Assembly (NCBI GenBank): GCA_963843315.1
Contig: CAWJJU010000007.1
Location: 245,093-309,092 of the forward strand
Direction of reading: 5' to 3'
Source: JAWVFM01 sp963843315
GTDB taxonomy: Bacteria; Actinomycetota; Thermoleophilia; Solirubrobacterales; 70-9
DNA length: 64,000 nt
Shown piece by piece: positions 1 through 8,759 of the stretch. The position numbers and the translations under genes were made by a program. Below the pieces are notes generated by a model. It made no database searches and had not been told where the DNA came from. It saw nothing but the letters and a program-made list of their open reading frames with translations. The stretch's first letter is position 1. Every line of letters begins with the position of its first letter.

Positions 1-343
1 GATGGGCCGCGCCGCCGTTGTCGAGGATCGCGGGGCCGGTTGCGCTCCCGAAGTTCTTGTGGACCAGGTTGACGTTGTTGCTCAGCGTCACGCTCGCCGT
101 GTACGTGTAGCCGCCGGCGACGAAGACGGTGTCGTTTGGCGCGACCTGGTTCAGCCCTCGCGCCAGCGTCTTGCAGGGCGCAGCCGGCAGCGAGCAGTCG
201 TTGGCCGAGTCTTGCCCCGTGCCCTGGTTCACGTACGTGTCGTGGGCCGCGGCAAGCGCCGGCGACGCGAGGACGGCCGCGCCGGCGAACGCGACCAACG
301 CACCGGTCCGGCTCCGCCACCGGCCTGGATCCACTAGTCGCAT
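1..343 (-). CDS. Secreted beta-helix-like protein, N-terminal part only
   Basis: The gene runs off the left end of the window, so only about 114 codons are seen. It starts at ATG 343-341 behind a strong AGGAG-type ribosome site (about 355-361). The first 30 residues are a basic stretch followed by a hydrophobic core ending in Ala-rich sequence, a typical Sec signal peptide. The mature part starts HDTYVNQGTG, has the paired-cysteine stretch CSLPAAPCKTLARGL, then NDTVFVAGGYTYT. This N-cap is common in secreted right-handed parallel beta-helix (pectate-lyase-like fold) proteins of Actinobacteria. The export call is firm; the fold is inferred from a fragment and no enzymatic role can be given. 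Confidence 0.6.
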   Translation of the reverse strand, partial: MRLVDPGRWRSRTGALVAFAGAAVLASPALAAAHDTYVNQGTGQDSANDCSLPAAPCKTLARGLNQVAPNDTVFVAGGYTYTASVTLSNNVNLVHKNFGSATGPAILDNGGAAH

Positions 344-395
344 CGCGCCGCCTTTCTCCTCCCGTGGAGAACCTAACGCACCCGCAGAGCCCGAG

Positions 396-468
396 AGCGG
401 CGAACGGGTCTCGAACCCGCGACCTTCGGCTTGGGAAGCCGACGCTCTACCAACTGAGCTATCGCCGC
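396..468 (-). tRNA. tRNA-Gly (anticodon CCC)
   Basis: Read on the minus strand, the 7-bp acceptor stem GCGGCGA/TCGCCGC, D arm with AGTTGGTA, anticodon stem TCGGC/GCCGA with loop TTCCCAA (anticodon CCC), short variable loop and T arm GCGGG-TTCGAGA-CCCGT all fold perfectly. The discriminator base is U, as expected for glycine tRNA. CCA is not encoded. Confidence 0.97.
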
Positions 469-499
469 GCTGATGCGGAGTTTACGAGCCGCCGAGCGC

Positions 500-1834
500 T
501 CAGCCCGCGACGGCGAAGAGGCGCCACTCGCCCGGCACACCCTTGAGCTCGTGCTCGCCCCGGTCGGCGAACTCGAAGCCCGATCCGACGACCAGGTCCT
601 TGACCGTTCCCGAGACCAGCACCTCGCCGGGGCCGGCCTTGGCGCCAACGCGAGCGCCGATGTTGACCGCCATGCCGCCGACGTCGTCGCCCATCACCTC
701 GATCTCCCCCGTGTGCAGCCCCGCGCGGATGTCGAGCCCCAGCGAGCGCACCGCGTCGGTGGCGGCGGTCGCGCAACGGATCGCGCGCGCCGGGCCGTCG
801 AAGGTCGCGAGGAAGCCGTCGCCCATCGTCTTGACCTCGCGGCCGCGGTAGCGGTCGATCTGGCTGCGGATCACGCCGTTGTGGGTTTCGAGAAGGTCGC
901 GCCAGCGCCGGTCGCCGATCTGCGCCGCCCGCTCGGTGCCGCCGACGATGTCGGTGAACATCACCGTCGCCAGCGCCCGGTCCGGGTCGGTGCGCGAGGG
1001 CCGCTCGCCGGTGATGAACTCCTCCATCTCGTCGAGCAGGGCGTCGGTGTCGCCGGAGAGGATCAGGTTGTCGTGGCCCGGGAGCTGGACGAGCTTGGCG
1101 TCGGGGATGTGCTCCACCAGGTACTCGGAATGGCGAACGTCGATGAAGGGGTCGTCGCGGCGGCGCATCACCAGCGTGGGCACGCGAATCGAGGGCAGCA
1201 CGTCGCGCACGTCGAGGTCCTCCATGGCCCGCAGGAAGGCCCAGGCCATGGTGGGCGAGGCCGAGTTGCGCTCGAACCGGCCCATCCAGCGCACCATGCG
1301 CTCGTCGTCGGCCATGGACGGGGCGAACATCGCCAGCCGCGCGCCCGTGCCCCAGTCCTGGAACGACAGCTCGAGGCCGGCGTTTCGCTCCTCCGGAGTC
1401 TGCGCCCACTCATAACCGCAACCGCCCCGCACCACCCGCGGGAAGGTCGCATACAGGACCAGGTGGGTCACCCGCTCCGGATGGGTCGCGGCGAACAGCG
1501 CGCTCATCGCGCCGCCCTCGAGCTGGCCCATGACCGCCCCGCGCTCGACGCCCGCGGCGTCCATCACGGCAACGACGTCGTCCATCTGCTGCTCGAGCCC
1601 GGGCGCCTCCACCACGCGGTCCGACAGCCCGCTGCCGCGGCGGTCGAAGAGGGTCAGCCGGGAGAACGACGCCATCCGCTCGAAGAACCTGCTGACCCCG
1701 GGAACTTCCCAGAGCATGTCGATGTTGTTGAACCAGGTCGGAACGAGGACGAGGTCCACCGGCCCGTCGCCCACCACGGAGTAGGCGATCTGCGCGTCGC
1801 CGCTCGTCGCGTAGCTCACATCTGGCGCGTCCAC
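500..1834 (-). CDS. Class III adenylate/guanylate cyclase with N-terminal alpha/beta-hydrolase-fold domain
   Basis: 444 residues. Residues ~1-265 form an alpha/beta-hydrolase fold and ~275-444 a class III cyclase homology domain (VMFTDIVGGTERAA; VKTMGDGFLATF). Both metal-binding aspartates (FTDIVG and GDG) are present, so cyclase activity is plausible. In the hydrolase domain the nucleophile elbow, usually GxSxGG in this architecture, reads GQLEGG: the serine is leucine. The domain therefore looks like a ligand sensor rather than an enzyme. The start is taken as GTG 1834 because a TAGCTT box lies exactly 7 nt upstream; an in-frame ATG at 1894 would overlap the divergent thioredoxin gene. There are no membrane segments, so it is cytosolic. 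Substrate (ATP or GTP) cannot be assigned by eye. Confidence 0.88.
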   Translation of the reverse strand: MDAPDVSYATSGDAQIAYSVVGDGPVDLVLVPTWFNNIDMLWEVPGVSRFFERMASFSRLTLFDRRGSGLSDRVVEAPGLEQQMDDVVAVMDAAGVERGAVMGQLEGGAMSALFAATHPERVTHLVLYATFPRVVRGGCGYEWAQTPEERNAGLELSFQDWGTGARLAMFAPSMADDERMVRWMGRFERNSASPTMAWAFLRAMEDLDVRDVLPSIRVPTLVMRRRDDPFIDVRHSEYLVEHIPDAKLVQLPGHDNLILSGDTDALLDEMEEFITGERPSRTDPDRALATVMFTDIVGGTERAAQIGDRRWRDLLETHNGVIRSQIDRYRGREVKTMGDGFLATFDGPARAIRCATAATDAVRSLGLDIRAGLHTGEIEVMGDDVGGMAVNIGARVGAKAGPGEVLVSGTVKDLVVGSGFEFADRGEHELKGVPGEWRLFAVAG

Positions 1835-1841
1835 CCGCGTG

Positions 1842-1858
1842 AAGCTACTCCCTAACCT
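1842..1858. promoter_or_regulatory. Back-to-back leaderless promoter boxes for the cyclase and thioredoxin genes
   Basis: Only 31 bp separate the two divergent start codons. TAGCTT (minus strand, 1842-1847) lies 7 nt before GTG 1834, and TAACCT (plus, 1853-1858) lies 7 nt before GTG 1866. Both match a TANNNT -10 box placed so that transcription would begin at or next to the start codon. The two promoters must overlap physically. Confidence 0.55.
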
Positions 1859-1865
1859 CCGCCGC

Positions 1866-2393
1866 GTGAACGCGCGCACGTTCTGGGCTTTCATGGGCGT
1901 GCTTGCCGTCGTCGGCCTGCTGGCCTACGGGCTCATCTCCAAGGGCGGCAAGCACATCGACCTCGGCGAGCCCTTCCCCACACGCTCCCTCGAGGGCCTC
2001 GACGGCGGCGCCCCGCAGAGCATCTCCGACTACCGGGGCAAGTGGGTGCTGGTGAACCTCTGGGCCTCGTGGTGCACGCCCTGCCGCCAGGAGGCCCCGG
2101 CCCTCGAGAAGTTCGATCGCGCCGAGTCCAAGCACGGATTCACCGTCCTGGGCGTCGACTCCAAGGACCTCAGCGACGACGCCAAGCACTTCGTCTCGGA
2201 GTTCCGGCTCACCTATCCGCAGCTGCACGACGGCTCGGGCGAGCTCACCGACGACCTCGGCACCACCGGCTATCCCGAGTCGTTCCTCGTCAGCCCGACC
2301 GGCAAGCTCGCGCTGATCCGCCGCGGCGCCGTCACCGGCGACTACCTCGAGTCCGACGTCAAGCCGCTCATCGAGAAGGGTACGAGCGGATGA
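1866..2393 (+). CDS. TlpA/CcmG-like membrane-anchored thioredoxin
   Basis: 175 residues. An N-terminal signal anchor (about residues 5-24, TFWAFMGVLAVVGLLAYGL) is followed by a periplasm-side thioredoxin fold of the AhpC/TSA-Redoxin type. The catalytic motif WCTPC is Cys70-Cys73, and the cis-Pro region TTGYPES is present. It is followed with a 4-bp overlap by CcmH, so its role is most likely reduction of apocytochrome c haem-binding cysteines during cytochrome c maturation (CcmG/DsbE function). Start GTG 1866 is chosen because a TAACCT box sits 7 nt upstream; GTG 1839 is an in-frame alternative. The rest of a ccm locus is not in the window. Confidence 0.85.
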   Translation: MNARTFWAFMGVLAVVGLLAYGLISKGGKHIDLGEPFPTRSLEGLDGGAPQSISDYRGKWVLVNLWASWCTPCRQEAPALEKFDRAESKHGFTVLGVDSKDLSDDAKHFVSEFRLTYPQLHDGSGELTDDLGTTGYPESFLVSPTGKLALIRRGAVTGDYLESDVKPLIEKGTSG

Positions 2394-2845
2394 GGCGGGC
2401 TGCCGCGCTGCTGGCCGCAGCGCTCGTGCTGGCCCTGCCCGCCGCCGGCAGCGCTCACCCGGCGCCGCAGGCGTCCCTGCCCGACATCGAGGACGAGGTG
2501 ATGTGCCCCACCTGCGGGACGCTCCTCCAGCTCGCCGAGTCGCCCCAGGCAAACGACGAGCGCGACTTCATCCGCCGCGAGATCAACCAGGGCAAGACCA
2601 AGCAGCAGATCAAGGACGACCTGGTGGCCCAGTTCGGCGACCGCGTCCTCGCTCTGCCGCCGGCATCGGGCTTCGACCTGACCGCCTACATCGTCCCGGC
2701 CGCCGCCCTGCTGGCCGCGGCGATCGGCATCTTCGTCGCGCTGCGGCGCTGGCGGCGAAACGACCGCGAGGCGCCGCCCGACCCGCCGATCGACCAGCCC
2801 GAGTCCGACCGCCTCGACGCCGACCTGTCGCGCTACGACCTGTAG
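2390..2845 (+). CDS. ccmH: Cytochrome c maturation protein CcmH/CycL family
   Basis: 151 residues. Signal peptide (1-22), then the CcmH redox motif in VMCPTCGTLLQLAES (Cys39-Pro-Thr-Cys42), the family-typical ERDFIRREINQGKTKQQIKD helices and a QFGDRVLALPP segment, followed by one membrane helix (~100-120) and a charged cytosolic tail. CcmH works with CcmG to reduce and present apocytochrome c for haem attachment outside the membrane. The ATG overlaps the TlpA stop (ATGA), so the two are translationally coupled. Confidence 0.9.
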   Translation: MRRAAALLAAALVLALPAAGSAHPAPQASLPDIEDEVMCPTCGTLLQLAESPQANDERDFIRREINQGKTKQQIKDDLVAQFGDRVLALPPASGFDLTAYIVPAAALLAAAIGIFVALRRWRRNDREAPPDPPIDQPESDRLDADLSRYDL

Positions 2846-2901
2846 TCCCCGCGACCCGGCGACTGGCGCCGCCCCGGGAAATCGCTGCTAGGTTCCTACC
2901 G

Positions 2902-3780
2902 GTGGGTAGGAAGGTTGGCCGATTGGCGGCCCTGACTGTGGCCGCGATGCTCTCGCTGGGAGGCGCGTCCGCGTCCGCCGAGTCGAGCCTCAGCAACCCG
3001 CCGCCGGGCGCCAACGACTTCTCGTGCAAGCCGTCGCCGGCCCACCCCCGCCCCATCGTGCTCGTCCACGGCCTCAGCGCGACGATGGGCGAGAACTGGT
3101 CGTACCTCTCGCCGAAGCTCGCCGCCCGCGGCTATTGCGTCTTCGCCCTCACCTACGGCGTCGACCCGCGTGCCCCCGAGCTCGGCGGAGTGATCCCCGT
3201 CGAGAAGAGCGCGCTGGAGCTGAAGGCCTTCGTCCGCAGGGTCAGGAAGGCGACCGGCGCGCGCAAGGTGGACCTCGTCGGCCACTCGGAGGGGACGTTC
3301 ATGCCCGAGTACTGGCTGAAGTTCCTCGGCGGCGCGAACAAGGTGCGCCGCTACGTCGCGATGACGCCGCTGTATGAGGGCACCACCCTCGCCGGCCTGC
3401 CGATGATCCGCGACACGGCCCCACCGTCGCTGTCGAGTCTCATCGTCAACTCGGTCGCGTCGTTCTGCGGCTCGTGCCCCGAGTTCCTCGCCGGGTCGGA
3501 CATGGTCAAGAAGCTGAACTCCGACGGCGGCCCGGCGGTGCCCGGCATCCGGTACACGACGATCATGACCACCCACGACGAGCTCGTCGAGCCGTACACC
3601 AGCGGCTACCTCGACGCTCCGAACGCCACCAACTTCGTGCTGCAGGACGTCTGCCCCACCGACCTCTCCGAGCACGCCCTGGAGGCGTTCGACCCGGTGG
3701 TCGCGCAGATCGTCTTCAACGCCCTCGATCCGAAGAACGCCAAGCCGATCAACTGCGGCGTGCTTCCCCCGCTCGGCTGA
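2902..3780 (+). CDS. Secreted lipase/esterase (alpha/beta hydrolase)
   Basis: 292 residues. Signal peptide (~1-26, ending ASASAES), oxyanion motif PIVLVHGLSA, nucleophile elbow GHSEG with Ser129, and likely acid and histidine residues in TTHDELVEP and LSEHALEAF. Cysteines near C-terminal FCGSC and DVC suggest disulfides, consistent with export. The fold matches actinobacterial class-2-like triacylglycerol lipases. Start GTG 2902 is supported by TAGGTT 7 nt upstream. The stop overlaps the start of the CocE-like hydrolase, so both secreted hydrolases form an operon. Natural substrate is unknown. Confidence 0.85.
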   Translation: MGRKVGRLAALTVAAMLSLGGASASAESSLSNPPPGANDFSCKPSPAHPRPIVLVHGLSATMGENWSYLSPKLAARGYCVFALTYGVDPRAPELGGVIPVEKSALELKAFVRRVRKATGARKVDLVGHSEGTFMPEYWLKFLGGANKVRRYVAMTPLYEGTTLAGLPMIRDTAPPSLSSLIVNSVASFCGSCPEFLAGSDMVKKLNSDGGPAVPGIRYTTIMTTHDELVEPYTSGYLDAPNATNFVLQDVCPTDLSEHALEAFDPVVAQIVFNALDPKNAKPINCGVLPPLG

Positions 3781-5765
3781 TGCGCACCAGGCCCGGCGTC
3801 CTGCTCCTCGGCCTGTTGGCGGGCGTCGCGCTCGCCGCGGCCGCGCCGGCCTCCGGTGCCTGGAAGCCCGGGCCCGAGCGCTATGGCGTCGGCTCGAAGA
3901 CCAACGTCGCGGTGCCGATGTCCGACGGCACCGTGCTGCGGGCGAACGTCTTCTATCCCACCGATCCCAAGACGGGCGAGGCCGCGAAGGGCCACTTCCC
4001 CGTGATCATGGTCCAGACCCCCTACGGCAAGGACTTCGCCGGCCAGGTCTCCCAGGGAAGCGGCGTGGTGGCCGGCACCGAGATCGGCGCGATGCCCTAC
4101 TTCATCAAGCGCGGCTACATCGACGTGGTCGTCGACATCCGCGGCACCGGCGACTCGCACGGCACCTTCAACCTGCTCGACCCGCAGATTGGCCGCGACG
4201 GCGCCGAGCTCGTGAAGTGGGCCTCGAAGCTGCCCAACTCGAACGGCAAGGTCGGCACCTACGGGCCCTCCTACATGGGTCTCGACCAGCTGATGACCGC
4301 CTACAACGAGCCGCGCCACTCGCCGCTGAAGGCGATGTTCCCCATCGTCGCCGGCAACGACGCCTACCGCGACATCGCCTTCCAGGGCGGCATGCTGGGC
4401 GAGGAGTTCGACCTGGTGATCTTCGCCCTCTTCCAGGGGCTCGACAACGCCAACCCGCTGGCCGACTACGGCGACCTGGCCGACCTGCTCCAGGTCGAGG
4501 CCGAGCACACCGCGCAGCTTCTTTCCTACACCGCCTACCAGGCGCTGAACGTCGAGACCGGCGGCGACCAGGCCTATTACGGCAAGTATTGGCGGGCGCG
4601 GACCCAGCGCAAGTTCCTGAAGACCATCGTCCGCAACCACATCCCGGCGTTCATGGTCGGCGGCTGGTTCGACCTCTTCCAGCGCGGCGAGCCGCTGGAC
4701 TACTCGGGCCTGCAGAACGCCTGGGCGGGCCGCTCGGTCGCGGCGCCGATGAAGCCCGGCCAGAAGACCACCGGCCGCTACCAGCTGCTGGACGGCCCCT
4801 GGTACCACCTCGACGCCGGCCGCGGCTTCGACATCTTCCCCATCGAGCTCGCCTGGTTCGACCACTTCCTGAAGGGCAGGCGGACCGGCATCACCCAGAC
4901 GAAGAACCCCCTCCACATCTACGAGCTGCGCGGCAACCACTGGCACGACGCCAAGCGCTACCCGCTCACCCAGGCGCCGGCCAAGACCTTCTATTTCGGC
5001 GGCGGCCCCTCCCAGAGCAACGCGCCCTCGCTGAACGACGGGACGCTGACGGCGAAGAAGCCCACCGCGGCCTCGGGCTCGGACCCGATCGTGTGGACCA
5101 ACGTCGGCAGCCCGTGCTCGCGCCAGTCCGACCAGTGGGCCGGCGGCCCGCTCGCGCTGGCGCTGGAGACCGGCAACCTGCCCACGAACCCGTGCGAGAC
5201 CGACGACCGCACGATCCAGGCCGGGCCCGGCGCCCTCACCTACACCTCCGACCCGTTCGCGCACACCCTCTCGGTTGCGGGGCCGGTCGACGCCACCGTC
5301 TACGCCACCTCCACCCGCCCCGACGTCGAGCTCGTCGCGACCCTCGAGGACGTCGCGCCCGACGGCACCTCCTTCCCGATCTCCTCAGGCGCGCTGCTGG
5401 GCTCGTTCCGAAAGCTCGACCGCCACAAGAGCTGGTTCGCCGCCAACGGGCGCCCGCTCATCCCCTACCACCCCTACACCAAGTCATCGAAGACGCCGGT
5501 GCAGACAGGCAAGGTCACGCGCTACGACATCGAGGTCTTCCCCAGCTTCGCCGAGATCGCCAAGGGCGACCGGCTGCGGCTGACGCTGACCACCTCCGAC
5601 ACGCCGCACCTGCAGCCGATCCCGACCGACCTGCCGAACCTCGCCGGCGGCGTCTACGCCGTGCAGCGAACGAAGGCGCACGCCTCGTTCGTCAACGTGC
5701 CGCTGGCTCCCGAGGGCTCGCTCGAGAAGTGCCCGATCTGCCCCAAGGGCACGGGCTCGGGCTAG
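3780..5765 (+). CDS. Secreted CocE/NonD-family serine hydrolase (X-Pro dipeptidyl-peptidase-like)
   Basis: 661 residues. A signal peptide (~1-25) precedes a peptidase S15/CocE hydrolase domain (DGTVLRANVFYP; DIRGTGDSHGTF) with nucleophile Ser164 in TYGPSYMG. After the lid region and HIPAFMVGGWFDLF comes a C-terminal jelly-roll (X-Pro dipeptidyl-peptidase C-terminal type, ~380-650). The protein ends in a CPICPKG tail. The family hydrolyses esters, beta-lactam amides or N-terminal dipeptides; the substrate cannot be chosen from sequence. Start ATG 3780 overlaps the lipase stop by 4 bp (ATGA). The end overlaps the convergent sigma gene by 4 bp. Confidence 0.88.
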   Translation: MRTRPGVLLLGLLAGVALAAAAPASGAWKPGPERYGVGSKTNVAVPMSDGTVLRANVFYPTDPKTGEAAKGHFPVIMVQTPYGKDFAGQVSQGSGVVAGTEIGAMPYFIKRGYIDVVVDIRGTGDSHGTFNLLDPQIGRDGAELVKWASKLPNSNGKVGTYGPSYMGLDQLMTAYNEPRHSPLKAMFPIVAGNDAYRDIAFQGGMLGEEFDLVIFALFQGLDNANPLADYGDLADLLQVEAEHTAQLLSYTAYQALNVETGGDQAYYGKYWRARTQRKFLKTIVRNHIPAFMVGGWFDLFQRGEPLDYSGLQNAWAGRSVAAPMKPGQKTTGRYQLLDGPWYHLDAGRGFDIFPIELAWFDHFLKGRRTGITQTKNPLHIYELRGNHWHDAKRYPLTQAPAKTFYFGGGPSQSNAPSLNDGTLTAKKPTAASGSDPIVWTNVGSPCSRQSDQWAGGPLALALETGNLPTNPCETDDRTIQAGPGALTYTSDPFAHTLSVAGPVDATVYATSTRPDVELVATLEDVAPDGTSFPISSGALLGSFRKLDRHKSWFAANGRPLIPYHPYTKSSKTPVQTGKVTRYDIEVFPSFAEIAKGDRLRLTLTTSDTPHLQPIPTDLPNLAGGVYAVQRTKAHASFVNVPLAPEGSLEKCPICPKGTGSG

Positions 5766-6946
5766 AGCCCGGAGCCCAGTTCCTCGACGCGCTTCGCCAG
5801 GAAACTGCGCTCGGCCGCGTCGGCGGTTAGCTCCAGCGCCCGCTCGTAGGCGGCGCGTGCCTCGCCGGCTCGGCCCAGCCGGCGCAGCAGGTCGGCGCGG
5901 GTGGAATGCAGGTAGCGGTAGCCGTCGAGGTCCAGGGCGTCGGTCACCGCCAGGCCGGCCTCCGGCCCCTCCACCTCCGCCACCGCGACGGCGCGGTTCA
6001 GCTCGACCACCGCCGAGCCCGTCAGCCGCGAGAGCTCGCGGTAGAGCGCCTCGATCTCCTGCCAGTCGGGCTCGTCGTCCGTCTGCAGGGAGGCGATCGC
6101 CGCCTGGATCACGTAGGGCCCACGACCGCGCAGGGCGAGGGCGCGATGCAGCCGGCTGCGCCCGACGATGATCTGATCGAAGTTCCACAGCGAGCGGTCC
6201 TGATCGGCCAGCAGCACCAGCTCGCCGTCGCGGCGGCGGGCCTCGCGGCGGGCGTCGTGCAGGAGCATCAGCGCCAGCAGGCCCTGCGCCTCGGGCTCGT
6301 CGGGCATCAGCTCGGCGAGCACCCCGCCCAGGCGGAGCGCGTCGGTGGCCAGGTCGCGCCGGCCGCCGTAGCCCTCGTTGAAGATCAGGTAGATCACCGC
6401 CAGCACCGCGGCGAGGCGGTCGGGCAGCAGGTGGTCGGCGGGGACGCTGAAGGGGATGCCCGCGGCCCTGATCTTGGTCTTCGCGCGCGAGAGCCGGCGC
6501 TTCATCGTCTCCGGCTCGACGAGGAACGCCCGGGCGATCTCATCGGTCGACAGACCGCCCAGCGCCCGCAGCGTCAGCGCCACCTGCGCCTCGGTGGACA
6601 GCGCCGGGTGGCAGCAGGTGAACAGCAGCTCCAGGCGCTCGTCGGGGATGGCGGCTTCGTCCATGGAGGCAGCGTCGTCCTTGTCCGCGGCGGCCGGCGG
6701 CGGGTCGAGCTCACGGGTCTTCGCGGCCAGCGTGCGCTCGCGGCGGATGCGATCGATCGCCCGGTTGCGCGCGGTCGTCACGAGCCAGGCCGCGGGGTTA
6801 TCGGGCATGCCGTCGCGCGCCCAGCGCTCGGCGGCTATCGCGAACGCCTCCTGGGCGGCTTCCTCGGCGAGCTCGAAGTCGCCGAGGTAGCCGACCAGCG
6901 AGGCGAGGACGCGAGCCCACTCGTCGCGGAAGACCTGCTCGATCAA
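5762..6946 (-). CDS. ECF sigma factor of the DGPF-linked group (ECF42-like, with C-terminal TPR-like extension)
   Basis: 394 residues, about twice the length of a minimal ECF sigma. Region 2 is in DFELAEEAAQEAFAIAAERWARDG and NPAAWLVTTARNRAIDRIRRER; region 4 in LTLRALGGLSTDEIARAFLVEPETMKRRLSRAKTKI. The remaining ~200 residues (YLIFNEGYGG; LHRALALRGRGPYVIQAAIASL; YRYLHSTRADLLRRLGRAGEARAAYERAL) are the helical extension typical of this group, which replaces an anti-sigma factor in regulation. It starts at TTG 6946 directly after the stop of the DGPF gene, an arrangement that implies coupling. Targets are unknown but usually include the DGPF gene itself. Confidence 0.92.
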   Translation of the reverse strand: MIEQVFRDEWARVLASLVGYLGDFELAEEAAQEAFAIAAERWARDGMPDNPAAWLVTTARNRAIDRIRRERTLAAKTRELDPPPAAADKDDAASMDEAAIPDERLELLFTCCHPALSTEAQVALTLRALGGLSTDEIARAFLVEPETMKRRLSRAKTKIRAAGIPFSVPADHLLPDRLAAVLAVIYLIFNEGYGGRRDLATDALRLGGVLAELMPDEPEAQGLLALMLLHDARREARRRDGELVLLADQDRSLWNFDQIIVGRSRLHRALALRGRGPYVIQAAIASLQTDDEPDWQEIEALYRELSRLTGSAVVELNRAVAVAEVEGPEAGLAVTDALDLDGYRYLHSTRADLLRRLGRAGEARAAYERALELTADAAERSFLAKRVEELGSGL

Positions 6947-7297
6947 TCAGCCGGTCCGCTCGACGATGGGGCGCACCTCGATCGACCCGCCCATCCGCGC
7001 CGCGGGAATGCGCGCGGCCACGGCCAGGGCGCCGTCCAGGTCGTCGGCCTCGATCAGGTAGAAGCCGCCCAGGATCTCCTTGGTCTCGGCGAAGGGGCCG
7101 TCGGTGGTGAGCGTCTGGCCGTTCTCGACGCGCACCGTGGTCGCGGTCTCGGCCGGCTGCAGCTGCTCGCCGCCGATCGTGCCCGGAGCCTCGGAGATCG
7201 CGTAGTACTCGCCCAGCACCGACTGCTGCTCGGCCTCGGAGAGCTCGCCGAAGGTGGCCATGGCGGTGTTCGAATAAATCAGGAGTGCGTACTGCAT
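6947..7297 (-). CDS. YCII-related DGPF-domain protein
   Basis: 116 residues. Begins MQYALLIYSN and contains TTDGPFAETKEILGGFYLIE, the DGPF signature that names the family. A strong GAGGAGG ribosome site lies 7-13 nt upstream of ATG 7297. The family forms small ferredoxin-like barrels, and the gene is normally the partner of an ECF42 sigma factor, as here with zero intergenic distance. Its biochemical role remains poorly defined. Confidence 0.93.
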   Translation of the reverse strand: MQYALLIYSNTAMATFGELSEAEQQSVLGEYYAISEAPGTIGGEQLQPAETATTVRVENGQTLTTDGPFAETKEILGGFYLIEADDLDGALAVAARIPAARMGGSIEVRPIVERTG

Positions 7298-7421
7298 GCG
7301 ATTTCCCTCCTCGGGGAGATTGTTGTTTCTCCCTGACGACGAACTAGCCCGGCGTTTGGGGACAGCCTCAATCCTAGGCTTGCCGGCCGGGCGCGTGCCC
7401 GTGATCGGTTAGGCTCGGCCA

Positions 7422-8714
7422 ATGGCGCGGTTGTCGGTTCGACGCGTCCTCATGGCGGCTGTGATTGCTGGTCTCGTGGCGCTGCCGGCTCTCGCCGTGG
7501 GAGCGCACCATCGCAAGCTCGTCGTCAAGCTCGCCACGGTCAGCTCCAGCGGCCCGGCGGCCGACGGCCCGAGCTCGACCGAGGGGACCGAGCAGCTCTC
7601 CGCCGACGGCCATCTCTACGTGTTCCAGTCGGACAGCACCAACCTGCCCGGCGGAGATCCCCCCGGCGCGAGCGCATATCTGCACAACTTCAAGACGGGC
7701 AAGACGAAGCTGGTCGGCGTCGACTCACACGGCAACGCGCCGACGGGCACCGCCGAGTACCCCGAGATCTCCGCCAACGGCCGCATCATCAGCTTCAACG
7801 CGGTGGGACTGCTCGGCAACGACACCGTCGGCGAGGTCTATGCGCGCAACCTGAAGACCGGCAAGACGCAGCTCGTTTCGGTCACCAACGCCGGCGACCC
7901 CGCCACCGGCAACTTCTCCTTCCTGGGGAGCCCCTCGGCCACGGGCCGCTACATCGCCTTCGAGTCGCGCGCCGCCAACATGCCCGGCGGCGACGGCACC
8001 AACGGCTTCGCCTACCTCCGCGACCTGAAGAAGCACAGGACCGTCCTGGTTAGCCGCAACAACGCAGGCGACCCCGTGCAGGGCAACCCCTACGGTCAGT
8101 CGGTCTCCAGGGACGGGCGCTTCGTCGTCTTCTCCTCCGACGACCCCAACGCCGTGCCGGCCAAGGCGCCCCCGGCTCGCCACGTCTATCTGCGCGACCT
8201 GAAGAAGGGGAAGACCACCCTCATCGACAAGGTCGGAGGCGTCCCCGTGGTGGCCCACAGCGAGACGCCCTCGATCACCCCCGACGGCCGCTTCATCGCC
8301 TACGACTCCGACGCCACCAACCTGCCCGGCGCGAGCGGCTCGGTGCTGCGCGGCTACCTCTTCGACCGCAAGACCGGCAAGACCAGGATGGTCACCCGCC
8401 ACAGCGACGGCGCCAAGGCCGGCGGCGGCAGCGTCCGGATCTCCGACGACGGCAAGATCATCACGTTCGAGTCCCCGGATCCGGCTCTCACCCATGACTC
8501 CGGGGGATCCCGCTACCAGGTCTTCGCCCGCAATCTGAAGACGGGCAAGACGACGATGCTGAGCCGCACGCGCAAGGGCAAGCCCGGTAACGGCGATTCC
8601 TACTACACGTCGATCTCAGCCGACGGGCGCTTCGCGAGCTTCGAGGGCTACGCCACGAACCTGGGCGGCGACGAGCACCGAACCCTGGGGTTCAGGGCCG
8701 GGCCGATCCGCTGA
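7422..8714 (+). CDS. Secreted WD40/TolB-like beta-propeller protein
   Basis: 430 residues. Signal peptide (~1-27), then seven or so repeats of about 50-60 residues with the pattern SADGRFVVFSS.A.N.P....R.VYLRDLKTGKT.LVS, i.e. PD40/WD40-like propeller blades as in TolB. No catalytic domain follows, so it is probably an extracellular scaffold or binding protein. Start ATG 7422 is supported by TAGGCT 6 nt upstream, suggesting leaderless transcription. It is divergent from the DGPF-sigma operon and convergent with the HNH gene. Confidence 0.82.
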   Translation: MARLSVRRVLMAAVIAGLVALPALAVGAHHRKLVVKLATVSSSGPAADGPSSTEGTEQLSADGHLYVFQSDSTNLPGGDPPGASAYLHNFKTGKTKLVGVDSHGNAPTGTAEYPEISANGRIISFNAVGLLGNDTVGEVYARNLKTGKTQLVSVTNAGDPATGNFSFLGSPSATGRYIAFESRAANMPGGDGTNGFAYLRDLKKHRTVLVSRNNAGDPVQGNPYGQSVSRDGRFVVFSSDDPNAVPAKAPPARHVYLRDLKKGKTTLIDKVGGVPVVAHSETPSITPDGRFIAYDSDATNLPGASGSVLRGYLFDRKTGKTRMVTRHSDGAKAGGGSVRISDDGKIITFESPDPALTHDSGGSRYQVFARNLKTGKTTMLSRTRKGKPGNGDSYYTSISADGRFASFEGYATNLGGDEHRTLGFRAGPIR

Positions 8715-8759
8715 GCCTCGCCCGCCGCCGGCCCGACGGCTAGCCGGCTCGCCGGGTGG

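Noticed and set aside
327..338. GGATCCACTAGT, identical to a plasmid polylinker (BamHI-SpeI) core
   Set aside because: The site lies inside codons 2-6 of a convincing signal-peptide gene with its own ribosome site, and no further vector sequence flanks it.
2042..5830. Long Arg/Pro/Ala-rich frames on the plus strand overlapping the thioredoxin, CcmH and hydrolase genes
   Set aside because: Their composition is that of shifted GC-rich codons and they overlap genes with catalytic motifs.
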